Of a stretch of 35,355 nt of DNA, positions 1-8,122 are shown piece by piece. Both the position numbers and the translations under genes were made by a program. The stretch is from positions 1-35,355 of the forward strand of contig CAYRPN010000057.1 of NCBI GenBank assembly GCA_964426135.1. The letters are read 5' to 3'. The DNA is from CAYRPN01 sp964426135. GTDB lineage: Bacteria > Planctomycetota > Phycisphaerae > Phycisphaerales > Phycisphaeraceae. The notes beneath the pieces were generated by a model, which did no database searches, was not told where the DNA came from, and saw nothing but the letters and a program-made list of their open reading frames with translations. The stretch's first letter is position 1. Every line of letters starts with the position of its first letter.

Positions 1-158
1 CCCCAGCAGACTGGGGGAGAGGGGACCAAGCCCCCGGAAAATTTGGCACACCCGACTTGACTCCCGGCGTGCTGGGCATGGGAAACAGCGGCGAGGGCTG
101 GTATGCTCTTTTCGTGCCCAGGTTGGCTGGAGCGTTCCAGAGCAGGATTGCCGCACCC

Positions 159-881
159 ATGCGTACTCGCGCATTTACGCTTGTGGAAATGCTGGTGGTG
201 ATCAGCGTGATCGCCCTGCTGATTTCATTGCTCCTGCCCGCGCTGAGCCAGGGGCGGCAGCGCGCTCAGCAGGTGCAGTGTGCCGGCAATCTTCGGCAGG
301 TCAGTCAGGCGCTGCATGTTTCAGCGGAGGACAACGCCGACCGTTTTCCTGCCTTCTGGGACAATCCCACGCACGATCCGCTGGGGGCCAATTTCCACTG
401 GCAGTACACGCTGGGCATCCGCTACCTCAATGAGCCGAGCGGCGCAGCCAACTTCATGCCGGAGGTGATTCTCGGCTCGACGCTGCATTGCACGTCCGAT
501 CAGAACATTTTTCAGTTGTGGAATCGCCCGGTGCGGAGCATCGCGATCAACGGCACGTGGTATCCCGGGTTCCCGCCCGAGGGGGCGCATGGCATCACGC
601 ATCGAGTCCGCGCGAAGATTCGCAAGACCTCGCAGATCGTTCTTGCCGGCGACGGCGCGAGCGGGCCGGCGATCGGGCTGGGCATGAGCGAATGGGGAAG
701 TTCCTCGCGGTTCTACGACATCGGCGGCGTCACACCGGTCAGCGCATTCGTCAGGCATCTGTCGACGATGAACTTCGCCTATGTCGACGGTCACGGCGAT
801 TCGCGCACCGGCGAATGGGTGCAGCAGAATCTCGGCAGTCTGTACTACGGCCCGTTCTTCGATTGGGATTTCAATGACTGA
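159..881 (+). CDS. Prepilin-like protein with H-X9-DG motif
   Basis: This 240-residue protein opens with a short basic leader (MRTRA) followed by FTLVEMLVV, a class III prepilin site with Glu at +5 and a hydrophobic helix to about residue 30. The residue before the cleavage point is Ala rather than the usual Gly. Near the C-terminus, His-LSTMNFAYV-Asp-Gly fits exactly the H-X9-DG motif of the planctomycete/verrucomicrobial prepilin-associated family. The start at 159 was chosen because it places the leader directly before the helix; the reading frame is open back to 57, but that extension looks non-coding. By family it should be a pilus or pseudopilus subunit anchored in the inner membrane and processed by a prepilin peptidase not encoded here. 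It heads the pilus locus but is separated from the next gene by 450 bases of repeats, so co-transcription is uncertain. Confidence 0.85.
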   Translation: MRTRAFTLVEMLVVISVIALLISLLLPALSQGRQRAQQVQCAGNLRQVSQALHVSAEDNADRFPAFWDNPTHDPLGANFHWQYTLGIRYLNEPSGAANFMPEVILGSTLHCTSDQNIFQLWNRPVRSIAINGTWYPGFPPEGAHGITHRVRAKIRKTSQIVLAGDGASGPAIGLGMSEWGSSSRFYDIGGVTPVSAFVRHLSTMNFAYVDGHGDSRTGEWVQQNLGSLYYGPFFDWDFND

Positions 882-887
882 GCGGAT

Positions 888-1023
888 GAGTGGGTGAGTG
901 GGTGAGTGGGTGAGTGGGTGAGTGGTTGAGAGGGTGAGTGGGTGAGTGGGTGAGTGGGTGAGGGGGTGAGTGGGTGAGTGGGTGAGAGGGTGAGAGGGTG
1001 AGAGGGTGAGTGGGTGAGGGGGT
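888..1023 (+). repeat. Octamer tandem array, 17 units of GAGTGGGT
   Basis: Seventeen contiguous 8-nt units fill the array. Most are GAGTGGGT; variants are GAGAGGGT, GAGGGGGT and one GAGTGGTT. The array begins six bases after the stop codon of the preceding prepilin gene. It is the first arm of a pair: 1094-1142 carries the complementary unit in inverted orientation. Confidence 0.95.
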
Positions 1024-1093
1024 GACGGAGAGCCGTTTCGGGGATTCCGTCTTTCTTCGTTCACGCCAATCTGTTGCAGATTGCCTGCACCCC

Positions 1094-1142
1094 CTCACCC
1101 CCCTCACCCCCTCACCCCCTCACTCCCTCACCCCCTCACCCC
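1094..1142 (+). repeat. Octamer tandem array, inverted partner (CTCACCCC)
   Basis: Six units of CTCACCCC (one CTCACTCC, one with an extra C) form the reverse complement of the GGGGTGAG-type units in 888-1023. The two arms are separated by about 70 bases of ordinary sequence and could pair in DNA or RNA. Confidence 0.9.
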
Positions 1143-1267
1143 CGCGACGCGACTGAAATCGCTCGTATTTTCCGAGGCTCGCCGCGCCTTTCTTGACGCA
1201 GCACGCCTATTGTTGTTAAGTTGCATCTCTTCTGGTGGTTCGAGGTGGATTGGAGAGGAGTTTGGTC

Positions 1268-1309
1268 GCGGGCCGCTCCCGCCGGCGTCCGCCGTTTTTT
1301 CCTTTTTCG
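1268..1309 (+). terminator. Possible terminator/attenuator in the pilB leader
   Basis: Two small GC hairpins lie side by side: GCGGG/CCCGC at 1268-1282 with a 5-nt loop, and CGGC/GCCG at 1283-1294 with a 4-nt loop. They are followed by TTTTTT, CC, TTTTT. The tract ends about 25 bases before the pilB start codon, so it could act as a leader attenuator. The stems are short, so this is tentative. Confidence 0.35.
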
Positions 1310-1322
1310 ATGGCTTTGCCCA

Positions 1323-1326
1323 GAGG
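1323..1326 (+). promoter_or_regulatory. Ribosome binding site for pilB (first copy)
   Basis: GAGG lies five bases before the ATG at 1332. It supports that start over the open frame extending upstream to 1221, whose translation would cross the hairpin/T-tract region. Confidence 0.6.
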
Positions 1327-1331
1327 TGCGG

Positions 1332-3116
1332 ATGGCTCTGACTCGCCGCAAAATCGGAGAGATTCTCCAGCGCTGGGGACTGGTGAACGAACAGCAAATT
1401 CAGGACGCACTGAAAGCCGCTAAGACGCAACGCAAGCGACTGGGCGAGGTGCTCGTTGAACTGGGTCACGTCAGTGAGACCGATGTCGCCAAGGCGCTCG
1501 GCCAGCAGTTCAACATGGAGTACATCGACCTGGATCGCCCGGACGCGATCAGCAAGGACAATCTCAAGCTCCTGCCTTACGAGGTCATCAAGAAGTACCT
1601 CGTGCTGCCCATCTCGTCGGAGAACGGCACGATCAAGATGATCATCCACGATCCGACCGATCTGGACACGCTGGATGACCTCAAATTCCGCCTGAATTGC
1701 AAGGTGGAAACGGCTCTGGCGGCCCGCGGCAAGATCAAGGAATACATCAACCAGTACCTCAGCGGCACCGAGCGCGCCATCCGCGACACGATCGATCAGA
1801 CCATCGACAAATCGGTGGACAAGTCCATCGACGCCGGCTCCATCGATATCCAGGGTTTGTCCATCGACGGACAGATGTCCGTGGACACCGACGGCGAAGC
1901 CGAGGCGATGCGCAGCGCATCCCAGGCGCCGATTGTGAAACTCGTGAACCACATCATCGCCCAGGCGGTGACCAAGCGCGCCAGCGATATTCACATCGAG
2001 CCGTTCGTCGACCGCGTGCGCCTGCGCTACCGCATCGACGGCGTCTGCGTGGAGCAGGAGCGCATCCCCAAATCGACGCAGGCCGCCGTCATCGCCCGCA
2101 TGAAGATCATGTCGGGCATGAAGATTCAGGAAAAGCGCATTCCCCAGGACGGTCGTATCAAGCTGAACATCAACGGGGAAAAAGTGGACTTCCGTGTCGC
2201 CTGCTGCCCCGCCTACCACGGCGAGCAGATCGTGCTGCGTATTCTGCGGCCCGAATCCGCGCGAATCGGTCTGGCCAACCTCGGTATGCGGGCCGACACG
2301 CAGCACACGTTTGAAAACATTATTCGCCGGCCCAACGGGATCTTCCTCGTCACCGGGCCCACCGGGTCGGGCAAGACCACCACGCTGTACACCGCGCTGG
2401 ACGTGCTCAACCGGCCCGACCGCAAGATCATCACGGCGGAAGACCCCGTCGAATACAACTTTAAGGGCATCAACCAGTGCCAGGTGAACGAGAGCATCGG
2501 CCTATCGTTCCAGAAAATCCTCCGCGCCATGCTGCGACAGGCGCCCAACATCGTGCTCGTCGGTGAAATCCGCGATAAGGAAGTAGGCGAGGTCGCGATT
2601 CAGGCGGCCCTGACGGGACACCTCGTGTTCTCCACGCTGCACACCAACGACGCTCCCAGTGCGCTGACCCGTCTGATCGACATGGGCATCAAGCCCTTCC
2701 TGGTCGCCAGTTCGATCCAGGCGGTGCTGGCACAGCGACTGATCCGTGTGCTGTGCGACAAATGCAAGGAACCGGACGACAACCCGGACCACCGCATCAT
2801 GAAGTTGCTGGGCCTGACCGCGCGCGACATCGAAGGCAAACAGATCATGCGGCCCGTCGGTTGCACCGCCTGCAACGGCACCGGGTATCGCGGCCGCCGA
2901 GGCATTTATGAACTGATGCTGATGAACGGCGAACTGCGCGAACTGGCGTTCAAGCGGGCCCCCGTCAACCAGATGCGGGCCGCCGCGCTGGCCACGGGCA
3001 TGCGAAACCTGCTGGGCGACGGCAAGCTCAAGATCCTCGACGGCAACACGACCCTGGACGAAGTCTCCCGCATCGCGCAGGTCGAAGGCGTCGTTGATAT
3101 GGATGCGGTGGAGTGA
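1332..3116 (+). CDS. pilB: PilB/GspE-family assembly ATPase (copy 1)
   Basis: This 594-residue protein is a cytoplasmic hexameric ATPase of the type II secretion/type IV pilus extension family, which powers subunit polymerisation through the PilC/GspF platform. Residues 1-150 form the MshEN/T2SSE N-terminal domain (RKIGEILQRWGLV start, LGEVLVELG). The ATPase core carries Walker A GPTGSGKT at 342-349, an Asp box EDPVEY, Walker B NIVLVGEIRD and a His box GHLVFSTLHTND. A zinc-type tetracysteine is intact (Cys475, 478, 511, 514). Length and motif order are typical for the family. An Asp/Ser/Ile-rich stretch (DQTIDKSVDKSIDAGSIDI) links the two halves. It is followed by pilT after a 177-nt repeat-filled gap. 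Family assignment is firm; pilus versus secretion role is inferred from the pilT neighbour. Confidence 0.95.
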   Translation: MALTRRKIGEILQRWGLVNEQQIQDALKAAKTQRKRLGEVLVELGHVSETDVAKALGQQFNMEYIDLDRPDAISKDNLKLLPYEVIKKYLVLPISSENGTIKMIIHDPTDLDTLDDLKFRLNCKVETALAARGKIKEYINQYLSGTERAIRDTIDQTIDKSVDKSIDAGSIDIQGLSIDGQMSVDTDGEAEAMRSASQAPIVKLVNHIIAQAVTKRASDIHIEPFVDRVRLRYRIDGVCVEQERIPKSTQAAVIARMKIMSGMKIQEKRIPQDGRIKLNINGEKVDFRVACCPAYHGEQIVLRILRPESARIGLANLGMRADTQHTFENIIRRPNGIFLVTGPTGSGKTTTLYTALDVLNRPDRKIITAEDPVEYNFKGINQCQVNESIGLSFQKILRAMLRQAPNIVLVGEIRDKEVGEVAIQAALTGHLVFSTLHTNDAPSALTRLIDMGIKPFLVASSIQAVLAQRLIRVLCDKCKEPDDNPDHRIMKLLGLTARDIEGKQIMRPVGCTACNGTGYRGRRGIYELMLMNGELRELAFKRAPVNQMRAAALATGMRNLLGDGKLKILDGNTTLDEVSRIAQVEGVVDMDAVE

Positions 3117-3119
3117 GAA

Positions 3120-3281
3120 GGGATTTCGGATTTTGGATTTCGGATTTGGGATTTCGGATTTGAACCGAATCCGGTGCAGGCGGGGGCCGCTTGAAGCGGC
3201 CCCGCCAAGCCATCTGAATCCTTCCCAATCCGAAATCTCAGATCACAAATCTCAAATCTTAAATCTCAAATCCGAAATCCC
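3120..3281 (+). repeat. Inverted pair of GGATTTCGGATTT-type arrays between pilB and pilT
   Basis: The first arm (3120-3162) is built from variations on GGATTTCGGATTTTGG. The second arm (3226-3281) is built from AAATCTCAAATCCGAAATCCC-like variants. The outer ends are perfect complements: GGGATTTCGGATTT at 3120-3133 pairs with AAATCCGAAATCCC at 3268-3281. The whole intergenic region could fold as a long imperfect stem around a compact GC hairpin (3179-3206). Confidence 0.85.
3179..3206 (+). other. Strong GC hairpin between repeat arms
   Basis: GGCGGGG-G-CCGCTT faces AAGCGGCCCCGCC: a stem of about 12-13 pairs with one bulged G and a minimal loop. No T-tract follows on either strand, so it is not a classical intrinsic terminator; a REP-like element or mRNA-stabilising structure is more likely. 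Confidence 0.7.
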
Positions 3282-3293
3282 TTGGAGTATCGC

Positions 3294-4403
3294 ATGTCCA
3301 CAGTCCAGATCGATCGTCTGCTGGAAACGGTTGTCAAGCAGAAGGGCAGCGACCTTCACCTGGTGGTGGGGCGGCCTCCGGTGATCCGCATGCGTGGCCG
3401 ACTGGTGCCGTTGAAGACCAAGGTGCTCGAGCCCGCCGACACGATGGCGCTGATGAAATCGATTGCCCCGGAACGCGCTCAGAACGAATTGCAGGAGAAG
3501 GGCGGCGCCGACTTCGGTTTCGCGTACCTCGACCAGGCTCGCTTCCGTGTGGCGGTTTTCAAGCAGAAGGGGTCGATCTCCATCGTGCTGCGTCAGATTC
3601 CGCGCACGCTGCTGTCGATCGAGGACATCGGCCTGCCGCCGATGGTTGCCGAGATTTGCCGCCGGCCGCGCGGGCTGTTCCTGGTCACCGGGCCGACCGG
3701 ATCGGGCAAGACGACCTCGCTGGCGTCGATGATCTCGTTCATCAACCAGACGATGGACCGCCACATCATCACGGTCGAGGACCCGATCGAGTACTACTTC
3801 GAGCACGGCATGAGCATCGTGAACCAGCGCGAGGTGGGCACGGACGTGATCAGCTTCTCCGAGGCGCTTCGCCGGGCGCTGCGCATGGACCCGGACGTGA
3901 TCATGGTCGGCGAAATGCGCGACCTGGAGACGATTGAATCCGCCATCCGCGCCGCCGAGACCGGGCACCTCGTGTTCGGCACCCTGCACACGACGGGTGC
4001 GGCCGGCACCGTGAACCGCATCATCGACGCCTTCCCGGTCGCCCAGCAGTCGCAGATTCGCGTGCAGCTTTCCACCGGCCTGATCGCGGTCATCTCCCAG
4101 CAACTGATGCCCCGCATCGACCAGAAGGGCATGGTGGCGGCGTACGAGTTCCTCATGGTCACCCCCGGCGTCGCCAACATGATCCGCGAGGCCAAGACCT
4201 TCAAGATCGACTCGGCGATCCAGACCGGCAAGCAGTACGGCATGCAGTTGCTCGACGACCACTTATGGGACCTCTATTCGCGCGGCGTGATCTCGGCGGA
4301 CGAAGCGGTGGATAAGTGCAAGGACCCCACGGCAATGGCTGAGAACATCCAGCGCGCCGGCGGCAAACTGGAACGCACCGTCATCGCCAGTGATGATGAA
4401 TGA
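3294..4403 (+). CDS. pilT: PilT twitching motility/retraction ATPase
   Basis: This 369-residue cytoplasmic ATPase drives pilus depolymerisation in the family. It has Walker A GPTGSGKT at 133-140, VEDPIEY at 161-167, Walker B DVIMVGEMRD at 201-210, and the PilT signature AIRAAETGHLVFGTLHTTG at 217-235. It lacks the N-terminal MshEN domain and tetracysteine of the PilB proteins on either side, which separates retraction from assembly ATPases. The ATG at 3294 is preceded by GGAG with a 6-nt spacer; a TTG four codons upstream is less likely. The C-terminus is acidic (ASDDE). PilT is not part of type II secretion systems, so its presence argues that this locus makes a dynamic type IV pilus, at least in part. 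Confidence 0.95.
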   Translation: MSTVQIDRLLETVVKQKGSDLHLVVGRPPVIRMRGRLVPLKTKVLEPADTMALMKSIAPERAQNELQEKGGADFGFAYLDQARFRVAVFKQKGSISIVLRQIPRTLLSIEDIGLPPMVAEICRRPRGLFLVTGPTGSGKTTSLASMISFINQTMDRHIITVEDPIEYYFEHGMSIVNQREVGTDVISFSEALRRALRMDPDVIMVGEMRDLETIESAIRAAETGHLVFGTLHTTGAAGTVNRIIDAFPVAQQSQIRVQLSTGLIAVISQQLMPRIDQKGMVAAYEFLMVTPGVANMIREAKTFKIDSAIQTGKQYGMQLLDDHLWDLYSRGVISADEAVDKCKDPTAMAENIQRAGGKLERTVIASDDE

Positions 4404-4724
4404 GGCATGATCGCATGGGTGAGTGCTGAGTTTGCAGGCTCGTTGGGAACGAAATCAGAACTGAAAAGGCTGATTTTCATCCGAAATCCAGGTGTCGAAA
4501 CTCATATTTGCGCGCAAACGCCATTGAATCCTTCCGACAAACTTATTAGAGTACTTTCGTGCGGTCGCCTCTTCCCCTGCCCGCACTTTGGACCAACCCG
4601 CCTTTGTTTGATTCTCCGACATCATTATTAAAAGACTGATTTACTCCAAACGGCGGATTGTTTTGGACAGTTGGTTTCTGGTTGATTTCGACACCAGTTT
4701 AACCCGTGGGCAGGGCAGGCTTGC
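4404..4724 (+). other. 321-nt gap between pilT and second pilB; weak promoter candidate
   Basis: No convincing gene lies here; the one short open frame (4407-4631) has no recognisable features. The stretch is more AT-rich than its surroundings and carries no tandem repeat, unlike the other large gaps in the locus. A weak sigma70-like pair is present: TTGTTT at 4604-4609 and TATTAA at 4626-4631 with a 16-nt spacer. It could allow separate transcription of the second pilB and downstream genes. Confidence 0.3.
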
Positions 4725-6497
4725 ATGGCGGATGCACCCAAAAAAGGCGGTCCCACTCCACCCCCCGTCGACCCGGCCGAGTACAAGGGTCGCAAGATTG
4801 GTCGCATTTTGACCAAGATGGGCAAGGTGAGCCGGGAGCAGGTTCACGAAGCGCTCCAGCTTCAGAGCCAGCAGCGGCGCGTTCCGGTTGGCCAGCTCCT
4901 GGTCGAGTTGGGTTACTGCACCCAGGACGACATCAATGCCGCCCTCGCCGCCCAGTCGGGCATGGCGACCCTGAATCTCGATGAGCTTCGCATTCCCGTC
5001 GAGGTCATCAAGATCATTCCCGCTGAGACCGCCACCACCTATCAGATTCTGCCTCTTCAGTACGACAAGGAAACGAACACCCTCACCGTCGCGCTGAAGG
5101 ATCCATCGAACTTCCACGCCTTGGACGACCTGCGCCTGCTCATGGGCTTCCAGGTCAAGCCTGTCGTCGCCGACCCCAAGCAGGTCGAAAAGCTCATCAA
5201 GCAGCACTACGGCCACGACGAGGAATCCCTCGCATCGCTGATCGGCGATCTTGCGGAAGACCACGATCTGGAAGTGCTCAAGGATCGCGGCCAGTCGATC
5301 GACCTCGACACGCTGCTGGAAGCGGTGGAGGACAACAAGGTCAAGCGGCTGCTCAACCTCGTCCTCATGCAGGCCATCCGCGACAAGGCGTCGGACGTGC
5401 ATTTCGAGCCGTTCGAGGACGAGTTCAAGATGCGCTACCGCATCGACGGCGTGCTGTACGAAATGATGCCGCCGCCCAAGCACCTGGCGATGGCGATCAC
5501 CAGCCGCATCAAGGTCATGGCGAATCTGGACATCGCCGAGCGGCGCATGCCGCAGGACGGCCGCATCGAACTCACCGTCAACGGCAATCCGGTCGACCTT
5601 CGCGTCGCCGTGCTGCCCACGATGTTCGGCGAAAGCGTCGTCATGCGCGTGCTGGACCGAGGCAACGTCGCCCTGGACCTCGACAAGGTCGGCCTGCGAA
5701 CCGACGACCTGGAAGTCGTCCGCCAGCTCATCAACAAGCCCAACGGCATCGTCATCGTCACCGGGCCCACCGGCTCGGGCAAGACCACCACGCTCTACTC
5801 GGCGCTCAACGAACTGAACGTCATCCACGACAAGATCCTCACCGTCGAAGACCCCGTCGAATACGACATCGACGGCCTCGTGCAGGTGCAGGTCAACACC
5901 GACGTGGGCCTGACTTTCGCCAAGGCGCTGCGCAGCTTCCTCCGCTGCGACCCGGACATCGTTCTCGTCGGCGAGACGCGCGACATTGAAACCGCGCAGA
6001 TCGCCGTGCAGGCGTCCCTGACGGGCCACCTGGTGTTCACGACGCTGCACACCAACGACGCGCCTTCGACTCTGGCCCGTCTGGCGGACCTCGGCTTGGA
6101 GCCGTTCCTCATCACGGCGACGCTCGAAGGCATTGTGGCCCAGCGACTGGTTCGAAAGGTCTGCCCGCGCTGCCGCGAGGCGTACGTGCCCACCGAGGAC
6201 GAGTTGCAACAGTTGTCGCTGACGCCCGAGGATTTGCAGGGCCGGCAGATTTACCGCGGTCGCGGGTGCGACTTCTGCAACGGCTCGGGCTACAAGGGCC
6301 GCATGGGCCTGTTCGAGATCATGGTGCTCGACGACGAGCTTCGCGAATTGATCATCCAGAACGCCTCAACGCAGTTGCTCCGCGCCGAATCGCTCAAGCG
6401 CGGCATGCGAACCCTTCGCCAGTCAGGCCTGCTGGGCATTTTCGACGGCCTGACCACGATCGACGAAGTGGTCCGCGAAACGCTGGCGGAGGATTGA
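4725..6497 (+). CDS. pilB: PilB/GspE-family assembly ATPase (copy 2)
   Basis: This 590-residue paralogue of the ATPase at 1332-3116 has the same architecture. A Pro-rich N-terminal tail (GGPTPPPVDPAEY) precedes the MshEN/T2SSE N domain (GRILTKMGKVSREQVHEAL, GQLLVELGYC). Walker A GPTGSGKT is at 347-354, followed by VEDPVEYD, Walker B DIVLVGETRD, His box GHLVFTTLHTND and an intact tetracysteine (Cys480, 483, 515, 518). The ATG at 4725 gives a normal family length. The two copies are clearly diverged, especially in the N-domain and inter-domain linker (LASLIGDLAEDHDLEVLKD here), so they are unlikely to be a recent duplication. It sits immediately before the only platform gene (pilC), with repeats in between. 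The two ATPases may drive different pseudopilin sets or act as a hetero-oligomer; this is inference. Confidence 0.95.
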   Translation: MADAPKKGGPTPPPVDPAEYKGRKIGRILTKMGKVSREQVHEALQLQSQQRRVPVGQLLVELGYCTQDDINAALAAQSGMATLNLDELRIPVEVIKIIPAETATTYQILPLQYDKETNTLTVALKDPSNFHALDDLRLLMGFQVKPVVADPKQVEKLIKQHYGHDEESLASLIGDLAEDHDLEVLKDRGQSIDLDTLLEAVEDNKVKRLLNLVLMQAIRDKASDVHFEPFEDEFKMRYRIDGVLYEMMPPPKHLAMAITSRIKVMANLDIAERRMPQDGRIELTVNGNPVDLRVAVLPTMFGESVVMRVLDRGNVALDLDKVGLRTDDLEVVRQLINKPNGIVIVTGPTGSGKTTTLYSALNELNVIHDKILTVEDPVEYDIDGLVQVQVNTDVGLTFAKALRSFLRCDPDIVLVGETRDIETAQIAVQASLTGHLVFTTLHTNDAPSTLARLADLGLEPFLITATLEGIVAQRLVRKVCPRCREAYVPTEDELQQLSLTPEDLQGRQIYRGRGCDFCNGSGYKGRMGLFEIMVLDDELRELIIQNASTQLLRAESLKRGMRTLRQSGLLGIFDGLTTIDEVVRETLAED

Positions 6498-6510
6498 TAA
6501 GAAGCTTTGA

Positions 6511-6576
6511 GCCGTTAGCCGTTAGCCGTTAGCCGTTAGCCGTTAGCCATTAGCCATTAGCCATTAGCCGTTAGCC
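6511..6576 (+). repeat. Heptamer tandem array GCCGTTA/GCCATTA
   Basis: Nine 7-nt units (five GCCGTTA, three GCCATTA, one GCCGTTA) end with GCC. The array starts about 13 bases after the pilB stop codon, in the context gaagctttga. The complementary arm is at 6658-6680. Confidence 0.95.
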
Positions 6577-6657
6577 ACGGAATTGCGGTCGTTGATGCAG
6601 CCGTTCCAAAATGAAGTATTCGAGCACGCCGATCGCCGCGAGCCGTCAGTTTCCGAA

Positions 6658-6680
6658 GCTAACGGCTAACGGCTAACGGC
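6658..6680 (+). repeat. Heptamer array, inverted partner (GCTAACG)
   Basis: Three units of GCTAACG plus GC are exactly complementary to CGTTAGC units in 6511-6576. The arms lie 81 bases apart. The array ends 24 bases before the pilC start and just upstream of its GGAG ribosome binding site (6694-6697). Confidence 0.9.
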
Positions 6681-6704
6681 TTCCCGCTCCCCCGGAGTCC
6701 ACCC

Positions 6705-8042
6705 ATGCCAACCTTCACGTTCGAAGCCTTGAACGAAGCGGGCAAACCGCAAAAGGGTTCCATCAACGCGGTCAGCAGCGAAGATGCGATCGCCCGCATC
6801 CGCAGCCAGGGCCTGTTCCCCACCGCGGTGCGCGAGCAGAAGAAGGCGCCCAAGGAAAAGGAAGGCGCTCCGGCGGCCGGCGGCAAGCAGGCGGGCGGCA
6901 AGGCGGCCAAGGGCGCGCCGGGCAAGGGCAAGCAGCCGAAGAAATGGTCGGAGATGACCATCTCCATCGGCGGCGTCAGCGCCAAGCAACTGACCGGCTT
7001 CACCCGGCAGTTCTCCACGCTGCAGGACGCCGGTCTGCCCATCCTGCGCTCGCTGCAGATTCTCGAGCAGCAGCAGAAGCCCGGCATCCTCAAGACCACC
7101 CTGGGCCAGGTCGAGGAAGACGTCTCCGGCGGCTCCACGCTGTCGGATGCGATGGCACGCCATCCCAAGGCGTTCGACAAGCTGTACACCAAGATGATCG
7201 CCGCCGGCGAAGTCGCAGGCGTGCTCGACATGATTCTCCAGCGACTGGCCGAGTTCCTCGAAAAAGCCGCCAAACTCAAGGCCAAGGTCGTCAGCGCGAT
7301 GATCTATCCCTCGGTCGTGCTCGGCGTCGCGTTCACCATCGTGTCGGGCATCATGCTCTTCATCGTGCCCAAGTTCACCAAGATCTTCGAAGACTTCGAC
7401 ACCGAACTGCCCGGCCTGACCACCATGCTCATGAATGCCTCCAACTGGCTGGGCGGCGCACTGCTGCCGGGCCAGACCGGCATCCCCGGCGTGATCTGGC
7501 TGATGTTCTCGCCGCTGATTATTTTCTTCATTCTCAAGATGATGCGCAAGAGCGACGGCGGCAAGGCGGCGATCGATAAAGCCGTGCTGCTGATTCCCGT
7601 CTTCGGCCAGCTCATTCGAAAAACCTCCGTCGCCCGCATGACCCGAACGCTGGGCACGCTGGTCCGCGCCGGCGTCCCCATCCTCGACGCCATCAACATC
7701 ACCCGCGAAACCACCGGCAACTACGTCTTCCAGCACGCGCTGGCGCAGGTGCATGACTCCGTCCGCCAGGGCGACAGTTTCGCCGAGCCGCTGCGCAAGG
7801 CGAAAGTCTGCGACGCCATCGTTGTGAACATGATCGACGTCGGCGAGGAAACCGGCGACCTGGACAAGATGCTCCTGAAAATCGCGGACAACTACGACGA
7901 AGAAGTGGACACGCTGGTGGCCGGCCTGGTGTCGCTGCTCGAACCGTTGATGGTCGTCGGGCTGGGCGGCATGGTCGGTTTCATCGTCGTCGCCCTGTTC
8001 CTCCCGCTGGTCAAGCTGATCCAGTCGGTGTCGGGCAAGTAA
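6705..8042 (+). CDS. pilC: PilC/GspF-family inner-membrane platform protein
   Basis: This 445-residue polytopic protein is the membrane platform that couples the assembly ATPase to pilin polymerisation. A short N-terminal domain (MPTFTFEALNEAGKPQKGS) is followed by a Lys/Ala/Gly-rich linker at about 45-82 (KKAPKEKEGAPAAGGKQAG), longer than usual. Two T2SSF domains follow: the first starts near FTRQFSTLQDAGLPILRSL and the second near MTRTLGTLVRAGVPILDAI. Hydrophobic segments lie near 202-222, 263-280 and 413-437. The ATG at 6705 has GGAG seven bases upstream. It is the only platform gene in the window although two PilB-type ATPases are present, so both may share it or one may have a distant partner. 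Confidence 0.93.
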   Translation: MPTFTFEALNEAGKPQKGSINAVSSEDAIARIRSQGLFPTAVREQKKAPKEKEGAPAAGGKQAGGKAAKGAPGKGKQPKKWSEMTISIGGVSAKQLTGFTRQFSTLQDAGLPILRSLQILEQQQKPGILKTTLGQVEEDVSGGSTLSDAMARHPKAFDKLYTKMIAAGEVAGVLDMILQRLAEFLEKAAKLKAKVVSAMIYPSVVLGVAFTIVSGIMLFIVPKFTKIFEDFDTELPGLTTMLMNASNWLGGALLPGQTGIPGVIWLMFSPLIIFFILKMMRKSDGGKAAIDKAVLLIPVFGQLIRKTSVARMTRTLGTLVRAGVPILDAINITRETTGNYVFQHALAQVHDSVRQGDSFAEPLRKAKVCDAIVVNMIDVGEETGDLDKMLLKIADNYDEEVDTLVAGLVSLLEPLMVVGLGGMVGFIVVALFLPLVKLIQSVSGK

Positions 8043-8053
8043 GAAGCTGTGAG

Positions 8054-8084
8054 CCGTCAGCCGTCAGCCGTCAGCCGTCAGCCG
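8054..8084 (+). repeat. Heptamer tandem array GCCGTCA
   Basis: Four GCCGTCA units plus GCC lie 11 bases after the pilC stop codon in the context gaagctgtga. This nearly matches the gaagctttga context of the GCCGTTA array after the second pilB, suggesting related elements. No inverted arm follows in this short gap. Confidence 0.9.
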
Positions 8085-8122
8085 CAAGGCTTGAACCTTG
8101 GTTTTTCCGAAAGATCACCACC

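Noticed and set aside
1..16. CCCCAG/CTGGGG hairpin at the window edge
   Set aside because: Only a 6-bp stem with no T-tract, and the upstream context is missing, so no function can be assigned.
56..107. Promoter for the first prepilin gene (TTGACT at 56-61, TATGCT at 102-107)
   Set aside because: The two boxes are 40 bases apart and neither has a correctly spaced partner.
871..1107. His-Pro-Leu-Thr-rich open frame across the octamer array
   Set aside because: It is a translation of the tandem repeat; no start signal and no non-repeat content.
1128..2306. 392-codon open frame on the - strand
   Set aside because: It is antisense to the first pilB and runs through the hairpin and repeat leader.
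4407..4631. 74-codon open frame after pilT
   Set aside because: No ribosome binding site, no family features, and composition unlike the neighbouring genes.
4641..6209. 522-codon open frame on the - strand
   Set aside because: It is antisense to the second pilB, which has every ATPase motif.
6511..6576. Possible CRISPR-like or origin iteron array
   Set aside because: Heptamers are directly adjacent without spacers, and no cas, replication initiator or DnaA-box cluster is nearby.
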